Source of the DNA: Pseudobacteriovorax antillogorgiicola
GTDB lineage: Bacteria; Bdellovibrionota_B; Oligoflexia; Oligoflexales; Oligoflexaceae
Reading direction: 5' to 3'
Length of the DNA stretch: 64,000 bases
Assembly (NCBI RefSeq): GCF_900177345.1
Contig: NZ_FWZT01000002.1
Location: 372,001-436,000 of the forward strand
Shown here: piece by piece, positions 1 through 8,685 of the stretch
How the letters are laid out: the number at the start of each line of letters is the position of its first letter
Numbering within the stretch: position 1 is the stretch's first letter
Notes under the pieces: model-generated
Seen by the model: only the letters and a program-made list of their open reading frames with translations
What the model was told of the DNA's origin: nothing
Database searches by the model: none
Position numbers and translations under genes: made by a program

Positions 1-776
1 ATGCGCTTGATTTCAGTTACCTGAGAGCCAATATGGAAATGCAGCATTTGCAAGCGGTCTTCCATGCCCGCGCTCTTAAGTAGCGACATACAATGCAAAA
101 CCTCTACTGTGGTCAGGCCAAACTTAGAAGACTCCCCGGAGGACTTCGCCCATTTGCCAGAGCCTCGGCTGTAGAGTTTCGCGCGAATACCAATATCTGG
201 ACAGAGCGCAGGGTTTTCCTTGGCTAGATCGATGATATGGGAAAGCTCGTCAGGACCTTCAACCACAAGAACCACATTTTTACCCATGGCTTTGGCAATG
301 AAGCCCGTTTCGATAAATTCACGGTCTTTAAAACCATTACAAATAAACAGAGCTTTCTCGGATAGATTATAACTCATTGCTGCCAGTAGCTCGGGCTTGC
401 TACCCACTTCAAGGCCATAGTGGTAATCGGAGCCACAGCGAACGATGTGGTCGATAAACTCTCGCCTTTGGTTCACTTTGAAAGGGAAAACGGCTCGGTG
501 ACCCCCTTCATAGCTATATTCCCAGACGGCCTCTTTGAAGGCATGATGAAGCCTCGCTATCTGGTTCTCAATGATCTGTGGAAAGCGCAGAATCATAGGG
601 GCTGAAATGCCGTTCTCTTTTGCCTGTTCCACGAGGTCTGGCAAATCGATCGAAAGGTGCTCTTCACCGGTGGGGTGGCAGACAACATTACCATTGTCAT
701 CAATGCCAAAATAGCCGGAGCCCCAGCCTTCGATTCCGTATTGCTCTCTAGCCTCTTGAATTTGTTGTATATTCAT
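1..776 (-). CDS. speA: Biosynthetic arginine decarboxylase, N-terminal part (runs off left edge)
   Basis: PLP-dependent decarboxylase that converts arginine to agmatine, the first step of one polyamine route. The minus strand is open from an ATG at 774-776 to the window edge, giving about 258 residues of a family usually near 630. Visible are the N-terminal EQYGIEGWGSGYFGID segment typical of SpeA, the cofactor-lysine motif FPFKVNQRREF, and GLEVGSKPEL of the TIM barrel. An AGAGG about 8 bases upstream supports the start. It is divergent from rsmD. The C-terminal domain lies outside the window. The family is clear; whether the gene is intact cannot be seen. Confidence 0.93.
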   Translation of the reverse strand, partial: MNIQQIQEAREQYGIEGWGSGYFGIDDNGNVVCHPTGEEHLSIDLPDLVEQAKENGISAPMILRFPQIIENQIARLHHAFKEAVWEYSYEGGHRAVFPFKVNQRREFIDHIVRCGSDYHYGLEVGSKPELLAAMSYNLSEKALFICNGFKDREFIETGFIAKAMGKNVVLVVEGPDELSHIIDLAKENPALCPDIGIRAKLYSRGSGKWAKSSGESSKFGLTTVEVLHCMSLLKSAGMEDRLQMLHFHIGSQVTEIKR

Positions 777-897
777 GTCACGACCTCTATTGGAAACAGG
801 AATTCAAAATGTTAATGAAAAATGAATTCTAAAGAACTATTGTCTAGGCCCTTGGCTTAACGTTGCGACCGATCTCTATTAGACGAGGAAGTCTCCG

Positions 898-1491
898 ATG
901 GCAATCAAATTAAATTCGGGCTGGTGTCGCGGCCTCACCCTCAAAAGTCCTCCAGCATTACATACTCGTCCTACTGCGTCAAGAACAAGAGAAGCGGTCT
1001 GGAACTCGCTCCAGTTTGATCTTCACAACGCGAGAGTGATTGACGTTTTCAGTGGCTCGGGGGCTATAGGTTTCGAAGCCTTAAGCCGAGGTTGCCGTTC
1101 CAGCCTGTTCATCGACCAATCGCTGGCAGCAGTTAAGTGCCTCCGCGAAAATAAAGCCTTGATGGAAACTCGTGCCCTGGCCAATCAAAGGCACATCACT
1201 ATGAAGATTATTCAAGGCGATGCTGTGAAGGTTCTGACAGCCCAGGGCTCCGATGCGGCTGATATCTTGTGGATCGATCCCCCCTACGATCAGGTTGTTG
1301 ATCTCTTGCCAGGCTTGGCAAAGGAAGCCGCTCGGGTTCTAGTCCCCGGAGGTAAGATGATCGTCGAGTGTGATCAAAGAGGGTTACCAGTCATCGAAGA
1401 TCTTAGGTCCCTGGCGATCTGGAGCGAATCAAAACATAAACGATATGGAAGAACTTTCATCACGATCTTTGAAAGGCTTGGAGAGGAATAA
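898..1491 (+). CDS. rsmD: 16S rRNA (guanine966-N2)-methyltransferase RsmD
   Basis: SAM-dependent methyltransferase of 197 residues that modifies G966 of 16S rRNA in the small subunit. The SAM-binding loop VIDVFSGSGAIGFEALSRG lies near residues 48-66 and the N6/N2 methylase catalytic motif WIDPPYD near 125. The N-terminal RTPTASRTREAVWN-like stretch is characteristic of RsmD, and the length is normal. The start has a GAGGAAG ribosome site 6-7 bases upstream. The stop codon is one base before the coaD ATG, so the two genes are almost certainly co-translated; rsmD-coaD is a widespread pair. Confidence 0.95.
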   Translation: MAIKLNSGWCRGLTLKSPPALHTRPTASRTREAVWNSLQFDLHNARVIDVFSGSGAIGFEALSRGCRSSLFIDQSLAAVKCLRENKALMETRALANQRHITMKIIQGDAVKVLTAQGSDAADILWIDPPYDQVVDLLPGLAKEAARVLVPGGKMIVECDQRGLPVIEDLRSLAIWSESKHKRYGRTFITIFERLGEE

Positions 1492-1492
1492 T

Positions 1493-1969
1493 ATGAAGGT
1501 TGCAGTTTTTGCCGGTAGCTTTGACCCTTTTACCTTAGGGCATGAGGATATCGTCGAGCAAGCCCTGCACGTTTTTGATCGCCTCGTTATTGGGGTTGGT
1601 CAAAGCAGTAGCAAGCGCCCTTTGTTTAGCGACGAGGAGCGGGTTGAGATCATTCAAGATATCTATAAGGATCGCCCCGAAATTTCGGTCAAGGCTTTCG
1701 CCGGTTTGGTAGTCGACTTCGCTCGTAAGGAAAATGCTACCTGCTTGGTCCGGGGGCTTAGAACTGAGGCTGACTTTTCCTATGAGATGCCGATGGCCAT
1801 GACCAACCATAAGATCTCTCCCGAGATTCAGACTGTCTTTTTCCCTACCAAGTCTCAATTTGCCTATGTTTCATCAAGCTTGGTGAAGGAATTGAGCGTC
1901 CATGGCGGTGATGTCAGCTCGTTTGTTCCGCCAATGGTGGTGGCTCGGATGAGCCAGAAAAACTCTTAA
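1493..1969 (+). CDS. coaD: Phosphopantetheine adenylyltransferase CoaD
   Basis: Transfers AMP from ATP to 4'-phosphopantetheine, making dephospho-CoA, the penultimate step of CoA synthesis. The nucleotidyltransferase signature AGSFDPFTLGHEDI opens the protein, with RGLRTEADFSYE in the middle and SQFAYVSSSLVKEL near the end. With the ATG at 1493 the product is 158 residues, the family norm. A longer open frame starts at 1370 inside rsmD, but its extra 41 residues resemble nothing in CoaD. The AGAGGAATA just upstream, inside the rsmD end, acts as ribosome site. CoaX (34.6 kb) and PanP (24.3 kb) belong to the same pathway. Confidence 0.96.
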   Translation: MKVAVFAGSFDPFTLGHEDIVEQALHVFDRLVIGVGQSSSKRPLFSDEERVEIIQDIYKDRPEISVKAFAGLVVDFARKENATCLVRGLRTEADFSYEMPMAMTNHKISPEIQTVFFPTKSQFAYVSSSLVKELSVHGGDVSSFVPPMVVARMSQKNS

Positions 1970-2066
1970 GATAACAGCTGTCTTAGGCCTATCTGCTGCG
2001 TATCGCTTATGGTTTCGATAGCCGCTCCGAGAAGTGACTCAGGTCAAAGTACATCGGCGGGGATCT

Positions 2067-2543
2067 ATGTTTTCCTACAGGCACAAGAAACATGGCAACT
2101 TAGATATCATTGCCTTCGATGGCACCATGAACGAATCTGTGAAGGAGTGCTGTCAGGGTCTCGGTCAGTCGATGGGCAATAACGTTAGGTTTAATTTCAA
2201 GGAAGTTGACTGTGTCACTAGCCTCGGTGCCCGCTTTTGGCTAGCTTTTTTGAGTAGCTTCGAAACTGGTCGCAAGATAGAGTACGAAGAATGCAGCCAC
2301 GAAGTGATCCAACAGATCAATATTTTTCCACGCTTTATTGGCCATGGCCATATCCTATCATTTTACGGAGCCTTCACTTGTCCCCACTGCGGTCATGAGG
2401 AGTCCATCTTATTCTCAGGGGATCGAGATCCCGAAGAGTTGATTGACTCATCCACAGATCAACTTTGCTCGGAGTGTCAGCAACCCACCGAACTGGATGA
2501 GGACGAACGGGCGTTTTTCCGCTTTTTAGATCAAACTAGCTAA
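2067..2543 (+). CDS. STAS-like protein with C-terminal zinc ribbon
   Basis: About 158 residues. The first 100 resemble a STAS/anti-anti-sigma fold (strand-helix pattern around VRFNFKEVDCVTSLGARFWL, the place where STAS proteins carry the phospho-serine loop). The C-terminal part carries CPHC and CSEC about 26 residues apart, a probable four-cysteine zinc site. An in-frame GTG at 2034 would add 11 residues; I prefer the ATG at 2067 because GGGGA sits 3-4 bases upstream. No partner kinase or phosphatase is adjacent, so the signalling role is unknown. The fold assignment comes from pattern and is tentative. Confidence 0.6.
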   Translation: MFSYRHKKHGNLDIIAFDGTMNESVKECCQGLGQSMGNNVRFNFKEVDCVTSLGARFWLAFLSSFETGRKIEYEECSHEVIQQINIFPRFIGHGHILSFYGAFTCPHCGHEESILFSGDRDPEELIDSSTDQLCSECQQPTELDEDERAFFRFLDQTS

Positions 2544-2648
2544 GAGTTTCTCGCGGCATACTAGGCACAATCAGCCTTCTGAGGACTTTGAGTGATGCTG
2601 CCTAGTGTCCGATCTCTATCGTGATGGATTTTATGATGGAGAACCTTT

Positions 2649-5006
2649 TTGCGCTTCCTGACTCTAATAGTTCTAGCGTGGATTAGTTTAGAACTGAGGG
2701 CCGAATCACCGGGCTTGCCTCAGATTCTAGGTCATTCCCAAACAAGAGTCGTTGTGAATCGTGGTGACATCGTCTCATTGCGCTTGAAGAGTTCTTCGGA
2801 GAATGATCTGATTCAGTGGTGGCTGAGCAAGGAAAAGCTTTGTGATGGGATTGATTGTCGGGTGGACACCGGCTCCTGGCAGGCTGGCGCTTACAAAATC
2901 ATAACTATTGTTTCCAACGATAAGGGGTCGGAGTTTGTAAGTTTCTATCTTCTGGTTAAGGAGAAGCTCAATACCTCGCCCCCAGCCTTGATTACACCGG
3001 ATTTTCAGGAGTTGGAACAGCAGTCATCGAGCTTCTCTGAAGAGGAGCCTTATGCCTTAGCTGTTCAGGGTAGTGCATTTTCGTGGCGTGATGACAAATT
3101 ATATGTATTGAAAACCTTAGCAAGAAACCTAGACTGGGACGAAAAGCTGAAGTCGTCCGGTGGCACCATTCAGCTGGGCCGTTTAAAGCAGGATGAGCAT
3201 TTTCTATTACCTGGTTCACAAGCAAGATTGGTGCAAGCCGAGAAACGACGTTTGATCCTTTTGCAAGAGGGAATGCTGAGAAGCCGGCAACTCGATCGAG
3301 GCAATATACCCAACTGGACCGTAATTGTGGGAGACTGGCTTCAGCTTGATGGCAGTAATGCTGCAGATTTTGCCGTGGAGTATCACCCTAGGGCTCCAGA
3401 CCAGGCGATGCTCTATGTGTTTAGTGGCCAGGTGAGAATTATCAAGGATCCAGTGCTCAGCGAGGCGGTTCCCCCGGTTCATTGGCAGGTGGCAGGAACC
3501 AAGCTGCTCGTACGCAAGAGTAAGAAACCATTTCTACAAAAAATTCTACCCCGAAAGAAGGTGCGATATATCTTTCGTCGAACGACCCCAGAATTACTCT
3601 TTCCCGTTCTTGAGGGCAAGCCGCGGCGTTACCCTGGTGAGGTCCTTGGCTTAGACGTTAAAAACCCCATGAAAGCCAGCCAGGCTCTGCTTCAGGGGCG
3701 AGACTACAGCCAAGCCTTGTGGTTGTTGCAACAGGCTGGTGAAGAGTTTAAAACGTCTTCCCGCTGGCGTTGGCTGCAAGGTGATGCGCTCGGCGGAATC
3801 AATCTTGGCAAGCTTGCCATCCAGCAGCTCAAAGCGAGCTACGAAAGCGTTCAAGGTGGGGCTGTGGCTTACTCCATTGGCTTGCGATATTTTGAAAACA
3901 ACAATTGGGATAAGGCTCGGGATTGGTTTATCAAAGCTGCTGATGGCAAGCACTTTGGGGATCGACAGGTGCTATATTACTACTTGGGGGTGATTGCCTT
4001 TCGTAACAAAGATTTTCCACTTGCTGATCGATACTTTAAAGAGTCTAATTGGTATGCAGAAGATCAGCGAATTATGGATAGTATCGATCGTTTCCGCGAC
4101 CTTATGGTTATTTTCAATCGCTGGGGTGCTAACGGATCCCTAGGTTTTGTTCTTGATACTAACTTGTTCCAGACATCGGACAAAGAAAACCTATCCTTCC
4201 AAGACGATATCACTGGTTTGTCTGGGTTTGGCTACCAGGCTTCGGCCAAAATATGGCGGTACGTGATGCAAGGCCGTGCATCTGGACTAAGCTTTGGCTA
4301 CGATGTCCGTCGCTTGGGGTGGATTAAAAAGGCTCTGCATGAGGTGGATCAGGTCGATCAAAAAATCTATTCTGAATATTATTTTGGTAGGCGCAAGTGG
4401 TTGCGAGGCCGAGCCTATATCCAGACCTTGGTTTTAGGATCCGAACGGGCACTAGATGGTTTGATATTAGAAAATAATTACCGCTACCAAGACCTGTCTT
4501 GGCAACCTGAATTAATTTTCGATCTTGGGGTTTATAAAGATCCCGTTCCTAGCAGGGCAGACATAATTGATCCCTTAAGTGGTGATTTGCAAGGAGTTGC
4601 TTCAGATCGCTCGTCGCGCTTACTCAGGTTCGGCTTCGGGGGGCGAGCATGGCAGCAACCTCGGCAAGAATTTAATGTTCGGCTGATCTATCTAAGCCGA
4701 ACTTTCACCAATGATCTCGTGGCCGCAGACTCCTATTCTTCAACCAGCTTAGAGCTTGAGTATCTGTTAAGATTTTGGGGTTTGTCAGTGATCGACCTTG
4801 ACTTGTCCCTAGGGCAGAAGGTCTTCCCTGATGCTACCACAAGCAGAACTGACATTGACACCAAATTCGGCGTTCACTATCGCTTTGATATGGAGCATGA
4901 TGGTAACTTTAAAATTGGAATTTCGCAGGAAAGTCGTGACTCAGATGACCCACTTCAAAAGTTTTCTAAGTATCACATTGTAACAGCGATACAGCTTGAG
5001 ATCTGA
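2649..5006 (+). CDS. Secreted FecR-domain / TPR / outer-membrane barrel protein
   Basis: Large exported protein of 785 residues. It starts with a signal peptide (MRFLTLIVLAWISLELRAES). Residues around 190-275 look like a FecR domain, with the QEGMLRSRQLD and FSGQVRIIK strands framing a short sheet. A TPR-like helical section follows at about 340-450 (ALLQGRDYSQALWLL, FENNNWDKARDWFIKAA, FRNKDFPLADRYFKESN). The last 300 residues alternate polar and aromatic residues like an outer-membrane beta-barrel and end in the strand HIVTAIQLEI. The start is TTG with GGAGA 7 bases upstream; no in-frame ATG fits. Probably an envelope protein; the ligand is unknown. Confidence 0.65.
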   Translation: MRFLTLIVLAWISLELRAESPGLPQILGHSQTRVVVNRGDIVSLRLKSSSENDLIQWWLSKEKLCDGIDCRVDTGSWQAGAYKIITIVSNDKGSEFVSFYLLVKEKLNTSPPALITPDFQELEQQSSSFSEEEPYALAVQGSAFSWRDDKLYVLKTLARNLDWDEKLKSSGGTIQLGRLKQDEHFLLPGSQARLVQAEKRRLILLQEGMLRSRQLDRGNIPNWTVIVGDWLQLDGSNAADFAVEYHPRAPDQAMLYVFSGQVRIIKDPVLSEAVPPVHWQVAGTKLLVRKSKKPFLQKILPRKKVRYIFRRTTPELLFPVLEGKPRRYPGEVLGLDVKNPMKASQALLQGRDYSQALWLLQQAGEEFKTSSRWRWLQGDALGGINLGKLAIQQLKASYESVQGGAVAYSIGLRYFENNNWDKARDWFIKAADGKHFGDRQVLYYYLGVIAFRNKDFPLADRYFKESNWYAEDQRIMDSIDRFRDLMVIFNRWGANGSLGFVLDTNLFQTSDKENLSFQDDITGLSGFGYQASAKIWRYVMQGRASGLSFGYDVRRLGWIKKALHEVDQVDQKIYSEYYFGRRKWLRGRAYIQTLVLGSERALDGLILENNYRYQDLSWQPELIFDLGVYKDPVPSRADIIDPLSGDLQGVASDRSSRLLRFGFGGRAWQQPRQEFNVRLIYLSRTFTNDLVAADSYSSTSLELEYLLRFWGLSVIDLDLSLGQKVFPDATTSRTDIDTKFGVHYRFDMEHDGNFKIGISQESRDSDDPLQKFSKYHIVTAIQLEI

Positions 5007-5140
5007 TCAAAAACACGCCAAGATTTATGGGGCATCGGCTTGACCCTAAGAAAAAAATTGTTTCTAATTGTATAAGAAAAAAACCAAACTACCTTTGTAT
5101 GTTCCAAGGCTGGAATGATACGACAAAACTGGGAGCGACC

Positions 5141-6043
5141 ATGAAAAAGGTTGAAGCAAATCGGTATCCCCACTCAGCAACCCTGTTTCGTTTCTGCAAA
5201 GAGGCACTTGAGATTCGATATGAAGGAAACGTCAAGGTCATTGACCAAGATGTTGGGGCGATTTTAGGCTACGATCCCGCTGATTGTAGTCATTGGAAAA
5301 AAGGCAAAAAGAATATCCGAGCCCTAGCAACCCTTAAAAGCATTGCTGATCATCTCAATATCGACGAGCGATTGCTAATCGATATTGCTAGTGGCAAGGT
5401 TGGCCTAGAAGAAGCTGTTTTTGAGTTCAAAGGCTATGGAAGCTTTTCTCTTGGTGGCAAATCCCTAGAAAACTTGAAGAAGGAATATTTTAAAAATCCA
5501 GATAAATGGCAGATCGAGGGCCAGCTAAAAACATTTGAAGAGCTTTTTGATATCAACCGACCAGAGGTTGCAAAAATCGCAAATCATGTTTTAACGGTTG
5601 GCAAGTTTCACGAAGCTCCTATTTATATTCCTGAGGTTTTCCAGCTCTACTCCAATATCTCGCTGCAAGCTGATGAAAGCCTTGAAGATCCTATTGCTGT
5701 CGATCAAGAGGGGCAGGATGAGGCGCTACAGGTCAATATTAGGTACAAGGGCGGTGAGATGCGCCCCTACGTTCGTTTTCTGATTGCCAAAGAACTTTAT
5801 AAGTATCTCTGTCGCTCAGGGCAAGCAGTTGCCCATATGATGAAGAAAGCCCCTGATGAGGTATTGGAGATTCAGTCCAATATCTTCGCTGGCATGCTGC
5901 TGATTCCCGCTGATATCTTGCGAACAGAAGTGGAAAAAATCGACAGTAGTCTCGACATTGTTATGCAATTGGCAGAAACTTTCTGGGTGTCCAAGGCTCT
6001 CATGAATCAGAGACTTCGTGACTACCTTGAAAACTTAAACTAG
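5141..6043 (+). CDS. XRE/ImmA-IrrE-like protein with a degenerate zinc-peptidase motif
   Basis: About 300 residues from the ATG at 5141, which has GGGAG upstream; an upstream in-frame start at 5027 adds 38 residues through AT-rich leader and is unlikely. The N-terminal part (residues 15-90) resembles a short helix-turn-helix region (DVGAILGYDPADCSHWKKG, then LKSIADHLNIDERLL). The C-terminal half has the layout of M78/ImmA-IrrE proteins: the RFLIAKELYKYL helix followed by NIFAGMLLIPADILR. In that family the helix normally reads HExxH; here both histidines are lysines (KELYK), so it is probably not an active peptidase. Role unknown, perhaps a regulatory or sensor protein. Confidence 0.6.
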   Translation: MKKVEANRYPHSATLFRFCKEALEIRYEGNVKVIDQDVGAILGYDPADCSHWKKGKKNIRALATLKSIADHLNIDERLLIDIASGKVGLEEAVFEFKGYGSFSLGGKSLENLKKEYFKNPDKWQIEGQLKTFEELFDINRPEVAKIANHVLTVGKFHEAPIYIPEVFQLYSNISLQADESLEDPIAVDQEGQDEALQVNIRYKGGEMRPYVRFLIAKELYKYLCRSGQAVAHMMKKAPDEVLEIQSNIFAGMLLIPADILRTEVEKIDSSLDIVMQLAETFWVSKALMNQRLRDYLENLN

Positions 6044-6071
6044 CTAGCGAATAAGCAGCTAAACGTATTAC

Positions 6072-6093
6072 AGGAGGGATACCCCTCCTTTTT
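6072..6093 (+). terminator. Rho-independent terminator
   Basis: Perfect 7-bp stem AGGAGGG/CCCTCCT with a 4-base loop, running straight into TTTTT. It ends the transcript of the ImmA-like gene 29 bases upstream. Confidence 0.85.
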
Positions 6094-6165
6094 AAATCCC
6101 TCATAATTACAATAATTTACCTGAACGAATCCCCATCGCTTAAAGTCTTTCTTCAACCATCCGAC

Positions 6166-8649
6166 ATGACTAGTAATCCCTGTCCTAACACATTGAGGCG
6201 GAAGGTGAGCGAAAAGCTGTTCAAATTGAAAAACGGAACACTATTTTTGTCCACGGAAGCTCCCGGAGGCATCTATAATTCCGTTCAGCTGAAAAAAGTT
6301 GCCGAGCTTTGTGCTAACGATCTTGCCATTGTCAAAGCTACAGAAGATCAGCGTCTAGGGCTATTTGTCAAAGAAGAGGAAGCTGCTCGCGTTGCCAAGG
6401 AGCTAGAGGCTTGCGGACTAGGTGTGAGGCATTATCAGCAAGGCTTACATCAAGCGGTGACATGCCTCGGGGAATTATGTAGCGATCACGAACAGGATGC
6501 ACTAGGGACAGCCATGGATCTGGCTAAGACCCTCGCAGAGTTGAGTCTTGAGTCGCCACTAAAGATTGGAATCAATGGTTGCTTCAAATGCTGCACTCCT
6601 TGCCACACATTAGATATCGCTGTCGTTGGCGAAGCCAATGGTTATCGGATTAGTCTTGGGGGCAAAAATCAGCAGGTGCCTGAACTAGCTTCATTTGTGG
6701 CGGAGGGTGTCCCTGCGGACAAGCTACCAGACCTCATAAAAAACGTCGTGACTCTCTATGCGGATAAGGTAGAAGATGATGAGTCCCTCCTTGAAGTCAT
6801 CGATCGCTGTGGCATCAGTGACTTTGTAGAAGCCTTAGCTCCCTACAGTCAGGATGCAGCGGTGCAGCATGACCCGTTCGCTGGAGGGGACGCAGAGCCT
6901 GATTTGACCGATGACCGAGGAGCCCCGGAAAGTGATCAGGGGCAAGACTCCTTAGAACAGAGTGAGGTCAGCGATGATGATTTGGACCTTGATGATGATC
7001 TTGATATCGAGGATGCAGGTGAGGTAGGTGGAAGCCAAGTCGAAGCTGAGGTGGGAGACGATGAGCTTGATGAACTTGGCGAGCTTGATGACTCAGACTT
7101 AATGGTGGAAGACAACGAATCGGCCCTAGGCGACGATAGTGAGTTATCAGAAAGTGGAGATACCATATCTGATGAAGCGGAAGGTTTAGAGCTTGATGAT
7201 GAGATCGATTTAGATGAGCAGTCTACAGCAAACAATGAAGAAGATGCTTTGTCAGCTGGCGAAGGCATGGAAGTCGATGCTGAAATCGATCAAGCTGATG
7301 CTGATCTTGTGGCAGATGATATCGATCTCGATGGAGATTTGGATGAGGTCGATCTTGGTGACGATCTCAGCCTTGACGATGTTGGAGATAGCAGTGAGAT
7401 CGAGCCCGAAAAAGCTGCCGATGAAGCTGTTGACGATGATGATCTAGCCCTTGAGGATGATCTGGATCTCGACGACGATGCCGCAGCCTCTGATCAAGCA
7501 GGGGCCCAGGAGTCTCAGGCTGATGACTCCGAAATGGAGCTTCTAAGTGAAAGTGATCATGAAATTGATGACGATGTGAGTCTTGGTGAAAACGTCGTCG
7601 ATGACGATATAGACCTCGATATTGATTTAGATGATGGCGATCTATCCGAAGATGAACCTAGCTTGGATGACGACTTAGAGCTGGACCTTGATGACACTAG
7701 CGTCGAGGTTGTTGAGGATCAGCTTGCTCAGGATGATATTCCCATCGAAGATGGAGAGGTTGACCTGGAGGCTATCGATGAAGGCGCAGACAGCATTGAT
7801 AGTGACGGCGATGAACCTGAAATAGAAGATCTTTCAGCGGATGACGTGTTTGGTGAGACTCCGGCCCAAGCCGCTCCCGCGGCGAGTTCCAGTGCTGCAA
7901 GCCCTGAGGCGGACACGGAGTTTGAGGAAATCGATGACCTATCCGATACTGATGAAGAGGACTTTGAAAATCGACTGATAGCAGATATCGATGAAGAAGC
8001 TCAAGTGTTAGCAAGCACTCCCTCTGATGTGAATGCTGACGATCGGGAATCTGCGTTGGGTATGCTAGAGTCCCACCCAGAAGTCGATCAAGAGAGCAGC
8101 CAAGAGTCGGCTACGGACGATTTGGTTGCTGATGATCTCGAAGACCTCAGCTTGGAGGAAGAGGATTTTGCAGAGGACAACCTCGATGATGATACCGAGG
8201 AGCTACTCGCTGAGAATGATATTGAAGAGGCAGAAGCTGGCTTAGACGATCTCAACGAAGACGATCTCGATGACCTTGATCTTGACGACCTGGATGAGGG
8301 CGAGCTATCTCCTATCGAAGATGATGCCGAATCAGATGATGACTTGGCAAATATGGCGGAAGAGACGATTTCGATCACTCCCATGGCCTCCAGTCCGCGA
8401 AAACCCATTAAAACGTCCGAAGTGTTTAAGTTTTCGGGCATGGATGTAATCGATACCATGCTTCATCTAAGCTTTGATTCTGGAGCTTTTGTTGATTTTG
8501 ATCTTAGTTCTCTAGCTCCGAACGTAGAAAAAAGCTTTTCTCTGGGTGGGCAAACCTTCGTTCTGATAAAGAACGCTGATGGTATCATCCTAGAGGTGGA
8601 GGGTGTTCGTTTGTTTTATCCGACCGAAGCACTCCCCCAAGCCTCCTAA
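6166..8649 (+). CDS. Siroheme/[4Fe-4S] reductase-like domain fused to a very long acidic tail
   Basis: 827 residues. Residues 1-230 resemble the ferredoxin-like half domain plus 4Fe-4S/siroheme module of nitrite and sulfite reductases. Cys100 and Cys105 (CLGELC) with Cys139 and Cys143 (NGCFKCCTPC, then DIAVVG) match the Cx4-5C...Cx3C cluster pattern. From about 240 to 735 the chain is almost only Asp, Glu, Ser, Leu and Ile, in short repeats such as DDLDLDDD. A compact hydrophobic tail of about 85 residues closes it. No electron donor or siroheme gene is adjacent. The ATG at 6166 lacks a clear ribosome site; a GTG at 6205 is an alternative. Enzymatic activity is uncertain; a redox sensor or scaffold is equally possible. 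Confidence 0.6.
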   Translation: MTSNPCPNTLRRKVSEKLFKLKNGTLFLSTEAPGGIYNSVQLKKVAELCANDLAIVKATEDQRLGLFVKEEEAARVAKELEACGLGVRHYQQGLHQAVTCLGELCSDHEQDALGTAMDLAKTLAELSLESPLKIGINGCFKCCTPCHTLDIAVVGEANGYRISLGGKNQQVPELASFVAEGVPADKLPDLIKNVVTLYADKVEDDESLLEVIDRCGISDFVEALAPYSQDAAVQHDPFAGGDAEPDLTDDRGAPESDQGQDSLEQSEVSDDDLDLDDDLDIEDAGEVGGSQVEAEVGDDELDELGELDDSDLMVEDNESALGDDSELSESGDTISDEAEGLELDDEIDLDEQSTANNEEDALSAGEGMEVDAEIDQADADLVADDIDLDGDLDEVDLGDDLSLDDVGDSSEIEPEKAADEAVDDDDLALEDDLDLDDDAAASDQAGAQESQADDSEMELLSESDHEIDDDVSLGENVVDDDIDLDIDLDDGDLSEDEPSLDDDLELDLDDTSVEVVEDQLAQDDIPIEDGEVDLEAIDEGADSIDSDGDEPEIEDLSADDVFGETPAQAAPAASSSAASPEADTEFEEIDDLSDTDEEDFENRLIADIDEEAQVLASTPSDVNADDRESALGMLESHPEVDQESSQESATDDLVADDLEDLSLEEEDFAEDNLDDDTEELLAENDIEEAEAGLDDLNEDDLDDLDLDDLDEGELSPIEDDAESDDDLANMAEETISITPMASSPRKPIKTSEVFKFSGMDVIDTMLHLSFDSGAFVDFDLSSLAPNVEKSFSLGGQTFVLIKNADGIILEVEGVRLFYPTEALPQAS

Positions 8650-8685
8650 TAGATCTAACTCAAGTGTGAATACATGAGTTGATCC

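Noticed and set aside
420-605. Plus-strand frame of 61 residues over speA.
   Set aside because: It lies wholly inside the clear minus-strand speA frame.
1370-1492. Earlier start for coaD inside rsmD.
   Set aside because: The extra 41 residues do not resemble CoaD, and the ATG at 1493 gives the normal length.
5040-5076. TTGACC and TATAAG as a promoter before the ImmA-like gene.
   Set aside because: The spacer is 25 bases.
6936-7268. Serine-rich minus-strand frames inside the acidic gene (also 7728-7916 and 8088-8459).
   Set aside because: They are the mirror of GAT/GAC codon runs read on the other strand. They have no ribosome site and no domain.
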